Assembly: GCF_030548205.1 (NCBI RefSeq)
Contig: NZ_JAUORV010000016.1
Coordinates: forward strand, 1-64,000
Direction of reading: 5' to 3'
Source of the DNA: Aliiglaciecola sp. 3_MG-2023
Lineage (GTDB): Bacteria; Pseudomonadota; Gammaproteobacteria; Enterobacterales; Alteromonadaceae
DNA length: 64,000 nt
Made by a program: the position numbers and the translations under genes. Below the pieces are notes generated by a model that ran no database searches, was not told the origin of the DNA, and saw only the letters and a list, made by a program, of their open reading frames with translations. Below are positions 46,501 through 53,006 of the stretch, piece after piece; the stretch's first letter is position 1; every line of letters starts with the position of its first letter.

Positions 46501-48001
46501 AAATGAAATTGTACAGCGAAAGTTAACAATTCCTATTTTGTTTACCGAGTCGGGGTACAAAAATATTAATTTTAGCTATTTAATTTCACAAGGAAAATCT
46601 GAACAGTGGGTGCTGAGCGACGCGGCTGATACGCTTAGTGACGCGGATTTAGCTAAATTAGAGTACGAGATAAAGCAACTATACGCGCAAGAATATATTG
46701 CTACATGGCAGTCTATTTTATCTAGTCTACAGATTAAGAACTTTAGTCAATATGCGGATGAATTAAATGCATTGGCCGAATTAAAAATCCGCCAAAAATC
46801 GGATATATTTAAATTACTAAAGCTCGTTTATCGTCACACTCAGTTTTCATCAACTAATTACACTGGTGCTGACTATGACCAAGCTATGCAAGTTCAACAA
46901 TCCAGCTCCAGTAAACTGCAGTCTGCTTTAAAAGCATTAGAACCACCGAATGTGTTAGCGAATAGCATCGAACAACAATTTTCAGAACTACATGAGCTGT
47001 TTGTAAATGAAGCTGCTTACATGATCAACATTGGAGAGCCCATCGCGCGCATAGAAGAAGCTCTTATCCAAATTTATACCTCTAATTCGCCAAATAAAGC
47101 AGCGTTTACTAATATCAAAGAGGGGTACGACGGTAGAGGCATTTCCTTTTCCGCTTATAATCAATTTCGCGCAAGAAACCTACCTGCGCCGATTGACAAG
47201 TGGTTAATCAGTATTACTGATAATGCAACTCGTGATGTTTTTTACCGAGCAAGAATACACATTAACCAGAAGTGGCAAGAAAATGTTCTTGCCGTTTATC
47301 GCAAGAATATAGTAAACCATTACCCCTTTAATAAACGTGCAAAACAAGACGTCAGCTATGCTGATCTGGTTGCTTTGTTTGGTCCAAACAGTGCATATCA
47401 GAGTTTTGAGAATGAGTATGTAGCTCCGTTTGTAGATAATGTTGATAACAGAGTGGTGAACCGCATTGTTGCAGGCATGAGTATGGACTTTAGTCAGGAA
47501 TTTTTTGTATCTTATGAAAGACTAAGTAAGTGGTTTGAGTTTTTGACACTAATCGAGAAAGATGGACGTGTTATTATCGACTATAGACCCGTAACATTAA
47601 CTTCAAATTCTAAGCAATTCACCTTGGAGTTCAACGGACAACGTTTGACCTATGCACATGGACCACAGCGCCAACAAAAAATTGCGCTTTATTTTCCGTT
47701 TTATTCCCAAAACCAAAAAACTGACGATATTCGATATGCTTTTAATTCAATCAGCAAAGAATCCAGTTCCACTAAAAGTTTTGTGGGAGATTGGGCGTGG
47801 TTTAGATTTTTGCAAGACAACAAAATGCAGTTCACGCGTTCGAGTGAAATGGTGAGGTTAGTGATTAGCTCTAAAAACGACAAAATCGATCAACAAATGG
47901 TATTGGATTTAAACTTTCAAGAAAGCTCTTCTGAATTTATTGTGGGGAAATTATTTGAAAATGTCTCACTACCCCAAAATGTTTTTCAAACTGAGGAGTA
48001 A
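43535..48001 (+). CDS. Giant membrane protein with vWA-like region (MoxR partner)
   Basis: 1488 residues. Membrane helices lie at about 119-134, 216-233 and near 660-680. Between the second and third is a Rossmann-like region starting YLVLIDRSHINDQ (about 316-327), where D321, S323 and D327 resemble a degenerate vWA MIDAS, with SRLIVISSGHK as a later strand. The roughly 800-residue C-terminal part is helical, then beta-rich, and unrecognised. The acidic, Pro-rich loop 136-200 would be extracytoplasmic. The GTG start at 43535 overlaps the ATPase gene. Together they fit a MoxR/vWA module of a conflict system. Confidence 0.75.
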   Translation: MNQLNSAKLQCQYLYQHFAELQNLLTAKGIVIGPDRWLAANDLLLHLQHKNHPPVSANELRNLLGPLFCRSEQEQNLFKELFDIWALEKQADLDKSEVVLPDSITLTSPDPKPFYSKISFWTVIFISCVIILLNLEEPPPPPPGSDVTIRTTAPDVIEDLSPEQQPCENSPDGCATVEESTTSDTITPEIVKPASFRYTPEPIRLNPEELYDISRWQYVVITVPLLLWLVIRIYTRVNRRYVLRQENNQRGNPLVYLKLKTTETMPFALADFSSLLRLSILRSTRKLDADKTIIATIRNAGLFKPTFQQRYVQPEYLVLIDRSHINDQCAALADSLLVRLQLEHLHIRAFHFQGDPSWCFEKNTSHAISLQSLAHKYPDSRLIVISSGHKLVNRLSGELAKWVSLFKAWKQRVWLTNQPQPWGYALSQIAFSGFAVAPLETAGVKASAQWFSKLQTDNPNKSGVWYSGYLQQKFPVQLKDASFWLENDAEKAHKKRLPKLLEQLREYLHEDGMLLLGCVAAYPEINGNLSIALEQKLFPDAHPIEREQRLLKLSALPWSQQGQMPTYVRAVLLDELSKDEFQRIGYIYRNLFELASTPKHGLGIQVPGDVNTSDSPKPFKSHSYPTSDPLMIRALRGWRSRLDFILPNKLARKFGQITQSSCFGYLSFSLVLLVSLFLWFSWPYYLSYQEQQRINDKYTDNIQTGIIIETDPTNMQFSEALNRNLERWGFKFYKTNIDEQPFIGKGQIITDDLAVAEQIQARIDYLTNDQLKLQFVLVNAKQTKLPIEMLDDASNLVNRVVRIRLPTEVAQNPLLTSSEQYTQEWYRQRDFVFNLLQENQDDEAAYNDILITELLPRLEHLIAGNLNWLLRNNAQEQQVTIYETLKAYLMLQNTSRFDAGYLRSWLATTLRNEGVNMQMITLSYFDDLLNLELKQQSLDQALVATAREALLRMPLAQRIYSQLKATEENRKVYSLYDYLVAEKITLFELNEIVQRKLTIPILFTESGYKNINFSYLISQGKSEQWVLSDAADTLSDADLAKLEYEIKQLYAQEYIATWQSILSSLQIKNFSQYADELNALAELKIRQKSDIFKLLKLVYRHTQFSSTNYTGADYDQAMQVQQSSSSKLQSALKALEPPNVLANSIEQQFSELHELFVNEAAYMINIGEPIARIEEALIQIYTSNSPNKAAFTNIKEGYDGRGISFSAYNQFRARNLPAPIDKWLISITDNATRDVFYRARIHINQKWQENVLAVYRKNIVNHYPFNKRAKQDVSYADLVALFGPNSAYQSFENEYVAPFVDNVDNRVVNRIVAGMSMDFSQEFFVSYERLSKWFEFLTLIEKDGRVIIDYRPVTLTSNSKQFTLEFNGQRLTYAHGPQRQQKIALYFPFYSQNQKTDDIRYAFNSISKESSSTKSFVGDWAWFRFLQDNKMQFTRSSEMVRLVISSKNDKIDQQMVLDLNFQESSSEFIVGKLFENVSLPQNVFQTEE

Positions 48002-48032
48002 TGGGATCAGAGAATATCTTTTTGAGGTTTAT

Positions 48033-48117
48033 ATGGACAGCCATCTTTTCAGGAAAATACATATAGCAATCGGGTATATTTTTTGAAGGTCCAGTCTGTG
48101 GGTGTTCGTGTGATTTC
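48033..48117. repeat. Dispersed element B, copy 1 (internally deleted)
   Basis: Begins TGGACAGCCATCTTTTCAGG, skips the central palindrome of the other copies, and continues with AAAATACATATAGCAATCGG to GTCTGTGGGTGTTCGTGTG. The two ends are degenerate, oppositely oriented versions of the ATGGGTGTC core. It lies 32 bp after the stop of the giant membrane protein gene. Confidence 0.8.
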
Positions 48118-48159
48118 CGTATGATTTAAATACATGACACCATCAAGCTAACTGAAACT

Positions 48160-49044
48160 TTAGGCGAGCGGCTGATACAATAGGGTCGTAAAAGCGTCCG
48201 CTGCGGGGGAAGAAGGTCTATCGCGGTATCGCAGTTGATACAACGGGCGAGATAACATTTGATAGTGTCTGGTCGAGATCACTTTTAGTTTTTTCAGTTG
48301 CACCAAATCCTCAGTAACCACTTGAGGTAGCAAAGCTACCCCTAAACCTTGTGTGACCGCGCGGGCAATCGCCTCGTTACTGCCCAGTTGCATGCTGTCA
48401 TTCACTGTTATGCCTTGTTTAGCTAATAAGGTAAATGACATTTGCCGAGTACCCGACCCCGGCTCTCGCAACAGCCATCGCTGCTGACTCAACCAGTTCG
48501 CTTTATCGCCTATGGCAGTCAGCGAACCCGGGATCACTATGCTCATTGGGTCATCTTGCCAATGCTGGCTACTAATGTGTGAATCGTTTGCATGCCCTTC
48601 GACCAAAGCGAGGTCGATGGTGCAGGCAAGAAGAGCTTGTTCGATTTGCGCTGTGTTAGCGACTTGTACTTCTACTTTAATGTGTGGGTATTGTTGGGTG
48701 AATCGCGCTAAATAAGGTGCCAGCCAATAACCCGCTATTGTGGTACTCGCCCCTAACACTAATGTGCCTTGTTTCAACCCTGTGCGCGCTCTTACATCTT
48801 CAAGTGCAGCTTGCTCTATAGCAAATATGCTTTTTGCATGATTGAACAAGCTCTGGCCGCCTTCGGTTAACGCTAATTTTTTACCTCTGGATGCTCGCGC
48901 GATTAACTGCATACCTAACTGATGCTCAAGTTCCTTTAACGCTTTAGAAACAGCAGGTTGACTGATACATAAGGCATCCGCCGATCGAGAGAAACTGCCC
49001 AGTTGAGCAACACTATGGAATACCCTGAGCGCATGTAAATTCAT
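48160..49044 (-). CDS. LysR-family regulator, YeiE-like
   Basis: 294 residues from the ATG at 49044 (MNLHALRVFHSVAQLG, RBS AGGTTAA). The N-terminal winged HTH (about 5-65) contains SFSRSADALCISQPAVSKALKEL, and an effector-binding domain follows. It is divergent from a YeiH-family transporter gene with a 110-bp gap, the yeiE-yeiH arrangement in E. coli, where YeiE responds to sulfite. Regulation of the neighbour is therefore likely, but the ligand is inferred. Confidence 0.82.
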   Translation of the reverse strand: MNLHALRVFHSVAQLGSFSRSADALCISQPAVSKALKELEHQLGMQLIARASRGKKLALTEGGQSLFNHAKSIFAIEQAALEDVRARTGLKQGTLVLGASTTIAGYWLAPYLARFTQQYPHIKVEVQVANTAQIEQALLACTIDLALVEGHANDSHISSQHWQDDPMSIVIPGSLTAIGDKANWLSQQRWLLREPGSGTRQMSFTLLAKQGITVNDSMQLGSNEAIARAVTQGLGVALLPQVVTEDLVQLKKLKVISTRHYQMLSRPLYQLRYRDRPSSPAADAFTTLLYQPLA

Positions 49045-49154
49045 ATTAATTAACCTAAAGTTATCAATACATGATTTTAATGTATTGGAGTTATATTTTG
49101 CCAAGTCCTATTATCAAGTCAACCTTTAATAGTGATAGCAATAGGAGCAGCCTT

Positions 49155-50249
49155 ATGTACAGTGCAGTTAAGCGTTTTTTCAATACCGGCCAGCAAGGAT
49201 GCTCACAACAAAGCAGTCACTTTTACGATTCGCGCTGGTGGCAAGGCTTAATAATGGTTACGGCTATCGCGTTGGTTGCAACCTATCTGAGTCATGTTCC
49301 TTTTGTTCAGCAAACAGGATTAAGCTCTTTAACCATTGGGATCGTGCTCGGTATTATTGTTGGTAATACCCTCTTTTCACGGGTAGCCGTGCACACTGAT
49401 GTCGGCGTAGATTACGCTAAAAGCATATTATTAAAAGCTGGCGTAGTGTTGTTTGGTTTTCGTATTACCTTTGCCCAAGTGGCGGGCGTGGGTTGGCAAG
49501 GCCTAGTCACTGACATGGCAATGCTGGGCTTAACGTTCTGGCTGGCGGTGCAGCTGGGCAAGCGTGTTTTCAAATTAGACGAACAGACCACCATTCTTAT
49601 TGGTGCTGGCAGTTCAATTTGCGGTGCAGCCGCAGTCATGGCGACAGAGCCCGTGGTAAAAGCCCAAGCGCATAAGGTATCTGTTGCGGTTGCCACTGTG
49701 GTGGTGTTTGGCACCTTGAGCATGTTTATTTACCCTCTTGCTTATGGCTACTTAGGGTTAAGTGAACACGCCTACGGAATTTATGCTGGCTCTACCATTC
49801 ATGAAGTGGCACAAGTGGTGGCGGCAGGCAGTGCGGTTAGCCCTGAAGCTGCAAATGTGGCCGTGATTGAAAAAATGCTAAGAGTCATGATGCTTGCGCC
49901 TTTTTTAGTGTTGTTGTCAGTGTGGCAAAACAAAAAACACGCAAAAACGTTGTCAGCAAACGAAGCTGGCAAGCCAAATAAAAGCAACATTATGATCCCT
50001 TGGTTTGCCGTGCTATTTATTGTGGCCAGTGGCATCAACTCGGCTCAGATTATCCCTGCAATTATCACCGAAAAAATAATTCATTTAGACGCTATTTTAC
50101 TGACTATCGCTATGGTGGCATTGGGACTACGCACCCATATTGGCGCAATTCGCCAAGCCGGGCTAAAGCCTTTATTACTGGCAGCTTGCTTGTTTTTATT
50201 TCTTACCCTTGGTGGGTATGGGATAAATGTGGCGATAGCAGGCATATAG
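49155..50249 (+). CDS. YeiH-family putative sulfate exporter
   Basis: 364 residues from the ATG at 49155 (RBS AGGAG), with about ten membrane helices. Family features are GIVLGIIVGNT near the start, ILLKAGVVLFGFRITF, GAGSSICGAAAVMATEPVV and STIHEVAQVVAAGSAVS. The family is annotated as putative sulfate or sulfonate exporter on genetic context only. Earlier in-frame starts overlap the LysR promoter region and lack an RBS. Confidence 0.87.
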   Translation: MYSAVKRFFNTGQQGCSQQSSHFYDSRWWQGLIMVTAIALVATYLSHVPFVQQTGLSSLTIGIVLGIIVGNTLFSRVAVHTDVGVDYAKSILLKAGVVLFGFRITFAQVAGVGWQGLVTDMAMLGLTFWLAVQLGKRVFKLDEQTTILIGAGSSICGAAAVMATEPVVKAQAHKVSVAVATVVVFGTLSMFIYPLAYGYLGLSEHAYGIYAGSTIHEVAQVVAAGSAVSPEAANVAVIEKMLRVMMLAPFLVLLSVWQNKKHAKTLSANEAGKPNKSNIMIPWFAVLFIVASGINSAQIIPAIITEKIIHLDAILLTIAMVALGLRTHIGAIRQAGLKPLLLAACLFLFLTLGGYGINVAIAGI

Positions 50250-50296
50250 TCTTTTTACATGGATCCACAGATTTCAAATAGAGGCCGAGTTTTAAA

Positions 50297-50417
50297 GGGT
50301 TCAATAGACTTGCATCTTTTAAGGTAGTTGCAATAGCAGCCCAAAAACATACCACTGGTGGACGACGAAACGTTTCAACCCAGTGGTATTTTAGAAAAAT
50401 ACATATAGCAATCGGGC
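50297..50417. repeat. Dispersed element B, copy 2
   Basis: GGGTTCAATAGACTTGCATC through ACATATAGCAATCGGG. It contains the palindrome ATACCACTGG ... CCCAGTGGTAT with a 20-base spacer. The right end found in copies 1 and 3 (GTCTGTGG.TGTCCGTGTG) is missing and replaced by repeat D. Confidence 0.82.
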
Positions 50418-50440
50418 ACCTATGAAAACTGGGGTTAATG

Positions 50441-50470
50441 ATTAATTTACACTGACCCCATTATTTCCCT
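50441..50470. repeat. Short dispersed repeat D, copy 2
   Basis: 30 bases match 40912-40941 with one difference. GGGGT at 50431 and ACCCC at 50455 are inverted around it, and a second TGACCCC follows at about 50471. Confidence 0.75.
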
Positions 50471-50484
50471 GACCCCAATTTTAT

Positions 50485-51228
50485 TTAATTTTTATAGGAA
50501 GGATCAATACGATCCAATTTCCTTAGCCAAGCTTGCCACACTATATGACGTTCATGCTCTACTTTCTTAAACTGCGAACTAACATATTGAGCTAATTCAT
50601 TAGAAATAGTCGACATTTTTGACAGGCTTCCCATTTGCGAAGCAGCCAACTGAATTTCACAGGCACGATTAAGGTAATACATAATTTGAAATGCATCTGC
50701 GACACTTTCACCTACCGTTAATAAACCATGGCTGCGCAGGACTAACCCTATATTATTGCCTAATGATTGTTGAATACGTTTACGCTCTTCAAGGTTCCAT
50801 GCAACACCTTCATAGTCATGATAACCAAGACGATCATAGAACTCAGTACTGATCTGATTTAGCATCAATAAACCATCATCACAAGCCGCTAAAGCCATAC
50901 CTGCCAGTGTATGGGTATGCATCACACAATGGGCATCGTCACGCGCCATATGCACAGCACTATGAATAGTAAAACCAGCGAGATTATAATCTGCGTCACC
51001 TTCTAAAATCTTACCTTGAGAATCAACAACAACTAAATCACTGGCACAGATTTCATCAAACATTAGCCCAAAAGGGTTAATCAAAAAGCGGGGAATTCCA
51101 TCCCCAGGTAAACGGACTGAAAAATGAGTATACAAAGTATCTTCCCAACCTAGCATCGCAGCTAGTCGGTATGCTGCTGCTAAATCACGACGTAAAATCG
51201 CTTCTTGTTGTAAATTATCACTGCTCAT
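50485..51228 (-). CDS. Class II aldolase/adducin family protein
   Basis: 247 residues of the zinc-dependent class II aldolase fold. MLGWEDTLYTHFSVRLPG is the usual N-terminal signature, HCVMHTHTLAGMALA carries the metal-binding histidines, and LRSHGLLTVGESVADAF the third. No separate domain is present. Relatives include fuculose aldolases and adducin-like proteins from tellurium or phytol-related clusters; the substrate is unknown. It is monocistronic. Confidence 0.85.
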   Translation of the reverse strand: MSSDNLQQEAILRRDLAAAYRLAAMLGWEDTLYTHFSVRLPGDGIPRFLINPFGLMFDEICASDLVVVDSQGKILEGDADYNLAGFTIHSAVHMARDDAHCVMHTHTLAGMALAACDDGLLMLNQISTEFYDRLGYHDYEGVAWNLEERKRIQQSLGNNIGLVLRSHGLLTVGESVADAFQIMYYLNRACEIQLAASQMGSLSKMSTISNELAQYVSSQFKKVEHERHIVWQAWLRKLDRIDPSYKN

Positions 51229-51374
51229 TGTTTAACTCTCATAAATTCTATCCAGTAAATTAGTAATGTTGTGGAATATACTTAAAATAAAGCATAAGTC
51301 ATTTCATTCATCATCATTAGGTCAATCAAATGTTATAATCATTGCCGTATAATTATCGACTAGCGGAAAAATAC

Positions 51375-51626
51375 ATGGCAAAGCCTAATAAAAAAGCCCC
51401 AGAGTCATCCGTAGACATCTTCTGCAGCCAGTGTAAAACCCAGCTATTTAAATACCGCAAAGGCGGCAAGGGATCGCTACTTAAATGTTTTAAGCAACGC
51501 ATCACTAAAGATTTCACTTTATCGCCCTGCACTTGCCCAAAGTGCAATAGCATCTTCGCCAGAGATACGTTAATAAGAGGCACTCCCGCATTTAAAATGA
51601 TCGGTGGTAAAGTGTTTAGTAAATAA
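51375..51626 (+). CDS. Small zinc-ribbon protein
   Basis: 83 residues from the ATG at 51375; the frame from 51342 lacks an RBS. Two cysteine pairs, CSQC near residue 18 and CPKC near residue 54 (preceded by CT), make a zinc ribbon. The rest is basic. No known function; nucleic-acid binding is a reasonable guess. Small proteins of this type are common and conserved in Alteromonadales. Confidence 0.65.
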   Translation: MAKPNKKAPESSVDIFCSQCKTQLFKYRKGGKGSLLKCFKQRITKDFTLSPCTCPKCNSIFARDTLIRGTPAFKMIGGKVFSK

Positions 51627-51686
51627 TGACTATTCTACAGCAACAAGTCGAATTAGTGTGACAGTCTTGCTAATTACTCCCGTGAA

Positions 51687-52091
51687 TTACCCTAGTCCTT
51701 GTAACAACCCTCGTAACCCTTTGCCATGATTTAGATTGAACACTTGGGTTTTACCGTATTGTATCAACACAGATTTAATATCTTCGGAAAAGTAGTTATG
51801 CCAGTTGCAAACAAAGCCCATGCTCCATTTGGGGTAATCTCGCTTTTCTATTATTTCAGAAATAATGACGCGCAAATTTTGATGGCGGGGATCACGCCTG
51901 ATTGACTCTAATAGAGTATAAACCTGCTCTTCTGAACCTTCTAAGACCTGAAAAAAATTCTGACCATTCACCACAAGAAAACCAGTTATATCTTGTTCGT
52001 CATTATTTTTTGTCGATACGGCAAGAATATCGTCGAAATCTTGCTGATTTAGTTCTCGAGCAAAATCACTAACATAGATTAAGTGAATCAT
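51687..52091 (-). CDS. Short BLUF-domain blue-light sensor
   Basis: 134 residues, essentially one BLUF domain that binds FAD. Visible key residues are Tyr in IHLIYVSDF (about 6), Asn in STKNNDEQDITG (about 29-30), Gln in FFQVLEG (about 48), and the WSMGF ending of the fold (about 94-98). DPRHQNLRV is the typical fifth-strand region. With no output domain it must act on a partner, perhaps a cyclase or regulator elsewhere. Confidence 0.88.
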   Translation of the reverse strand: MIHLIYVSDFARELNQQDFDDILAVSTKNNDEQDITGFLVVNGQNFFQVLEGSEEQVYTLLESIRRDPRHQNLRVIISEIIEKRDYPKWSMGFVCNWHNYFSEDIKSVLIQYGKTQVFNLNHGKGLRGLLQGLG

Positions 52092-52221
52092 AAATCGTCC
52101 GTTTTGATCTGATATAGTTTCAATCTACTAATTGGCGACTTAGTACAAAAAAATACCTAGGTCGTAATAGTTAAAATGACTCGTTATTAAAAAGTCCTAT
52201 TTAAAATATAATGCAAATAAT

Positions 52222-52378
52222 GGGTTCAATAGACAAACATCTTTTCAGGTAGTTGCGATAGAGGCCAAAATTACCACTGCTGGACAAAGAAAAGTTTCAA
52301 CCTGGTGGTATTTTAGGAAGGTACATATAGCAATCCGGTATATTTGTTGAGGGTCCAGTCTGTGGCTGTCCGTGTGAT
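52222..52378. repeat. Dispersed element B, copy 3 (most complete)
   Basis: About 157 bases from GGGTTCAATAGACAAACATC to GTCTGTGGCTGTCCGTGTG. It contains the central palindrome (TTACCACTG ... CTGGTGGTA), ACATATAGCAATCCGG, and at both ends degenerate repeat-A cores in opposite orientation. It has no coding capacity, so it would be a non-autonomous, BIME- or MITE-like element. Confidence 0.82.
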
Positions 52379-52834
52379 GGTCTTCTCATTATATAGCTGA
52401 CGTTGATATCGGATTTGTCTAACATTTGGCCTTTATTGCTTAAATGTGTCAGAACCGCACCATGAACCATTATAGTTATAAGAAAAATTGTTGTTTTAAA
52501 CACAAGGGAGCCTTGCATCAGTTTCTGGTGTTTTTAATTAGTTGATAGTGATGTTACATGGTTTAAAAAACGCAGTATCACATCAAGTTCTAACCTTATC
52601 AGGACAGCCATAGTAAGAAGAAATTTATGTGCACAGCACCAAAAAATGCCACAAGCATGCTTTTGATTTACCCTCGACTCTAATTTTCCAAATTCCAAAT
52701 AGACTTGCCAGATGTCTAGACATGGACGTCTGGACAAGGCGAATTGCTTTACATGGATGTTACCTTTCGCCGCTCTGGCATAGGAGTCTATTTTTAATTT
52801 GAATAGAAAATTGGCCGGAGCGCGGCCTCTTTTG

Positions 52835-52866
52835 CTTACTTTTCTTGGCTGTTGAAGAAAAGTAAG
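52835..52866. other. Perfect 12-bp hairpin in a conserved-looking repeat
   Basis: CTTACTTTTCTT at 52835-52846 is the exact complement of AAGAAAAGTAAG at 52855-52866, with loop GGCTGTTG. The flanks (GCGCGGCCTCTTTTG before, TCGGACCGCAGGGATGCGG after) resemble a hairpin repeat that I recall from several gammaproteobacterial genomes. It lacks a T-run, so it is not a standard terminator. Confidence 0.7.
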
Positions 52867-52970
52867 TCGGACCGCAGGGATGCGGTTTGAAACCCCGCAA
52901 TGGATTGCGGTGAACGAAATGAATAATATTTGTCAGCAAAGCCTATTTTTTATGGCTCAACCATAAAAAA

Positions 52971-52998
52971 AGCGAGCCTAAGCTCGCTTCTTCAAAAC
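52971..52998 (-). terminator. Rho-independent terminator of the gcv operon
   Basis: AGCGAGC and GCTCGCT pair across a 4-base loop. Read on the minus strand, the hairpin is followed by seven T. It lies just after the gcvP stop codon at 53007. Confidence 0.88.
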
Positions 52999-53006
52999 AA
53001 CAACAA

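Larger units (their letters stand above)
52092..53006. other. Long gene-poor interval with repeat elements
   Basis: 915 bases between the BLUF gene and gcvP. It contains element B copy 3, a short frame that runs into it, a CCAGATGTC...GACGTCTGG palindrome near 52709-52733, a long perfect hairpin at 52835-52866 and the gcvP terminator. No convincing complete gene. Confidence 0.7.

Noticed and set aside
48033-52378. Element B copies as attachment sites of an integrative element
   Set aside because: No integrase, tRNA or recombinase gene lies nearby, and the copies differ by internal deletions rather than being exact direct repeats.
52297-52518. 73-residue minus-strand frame starting with a hydrophobic segment
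   Set aside because: No RBS, and its C-terminal third is translated element B. At most it is a gene truncated by the element.
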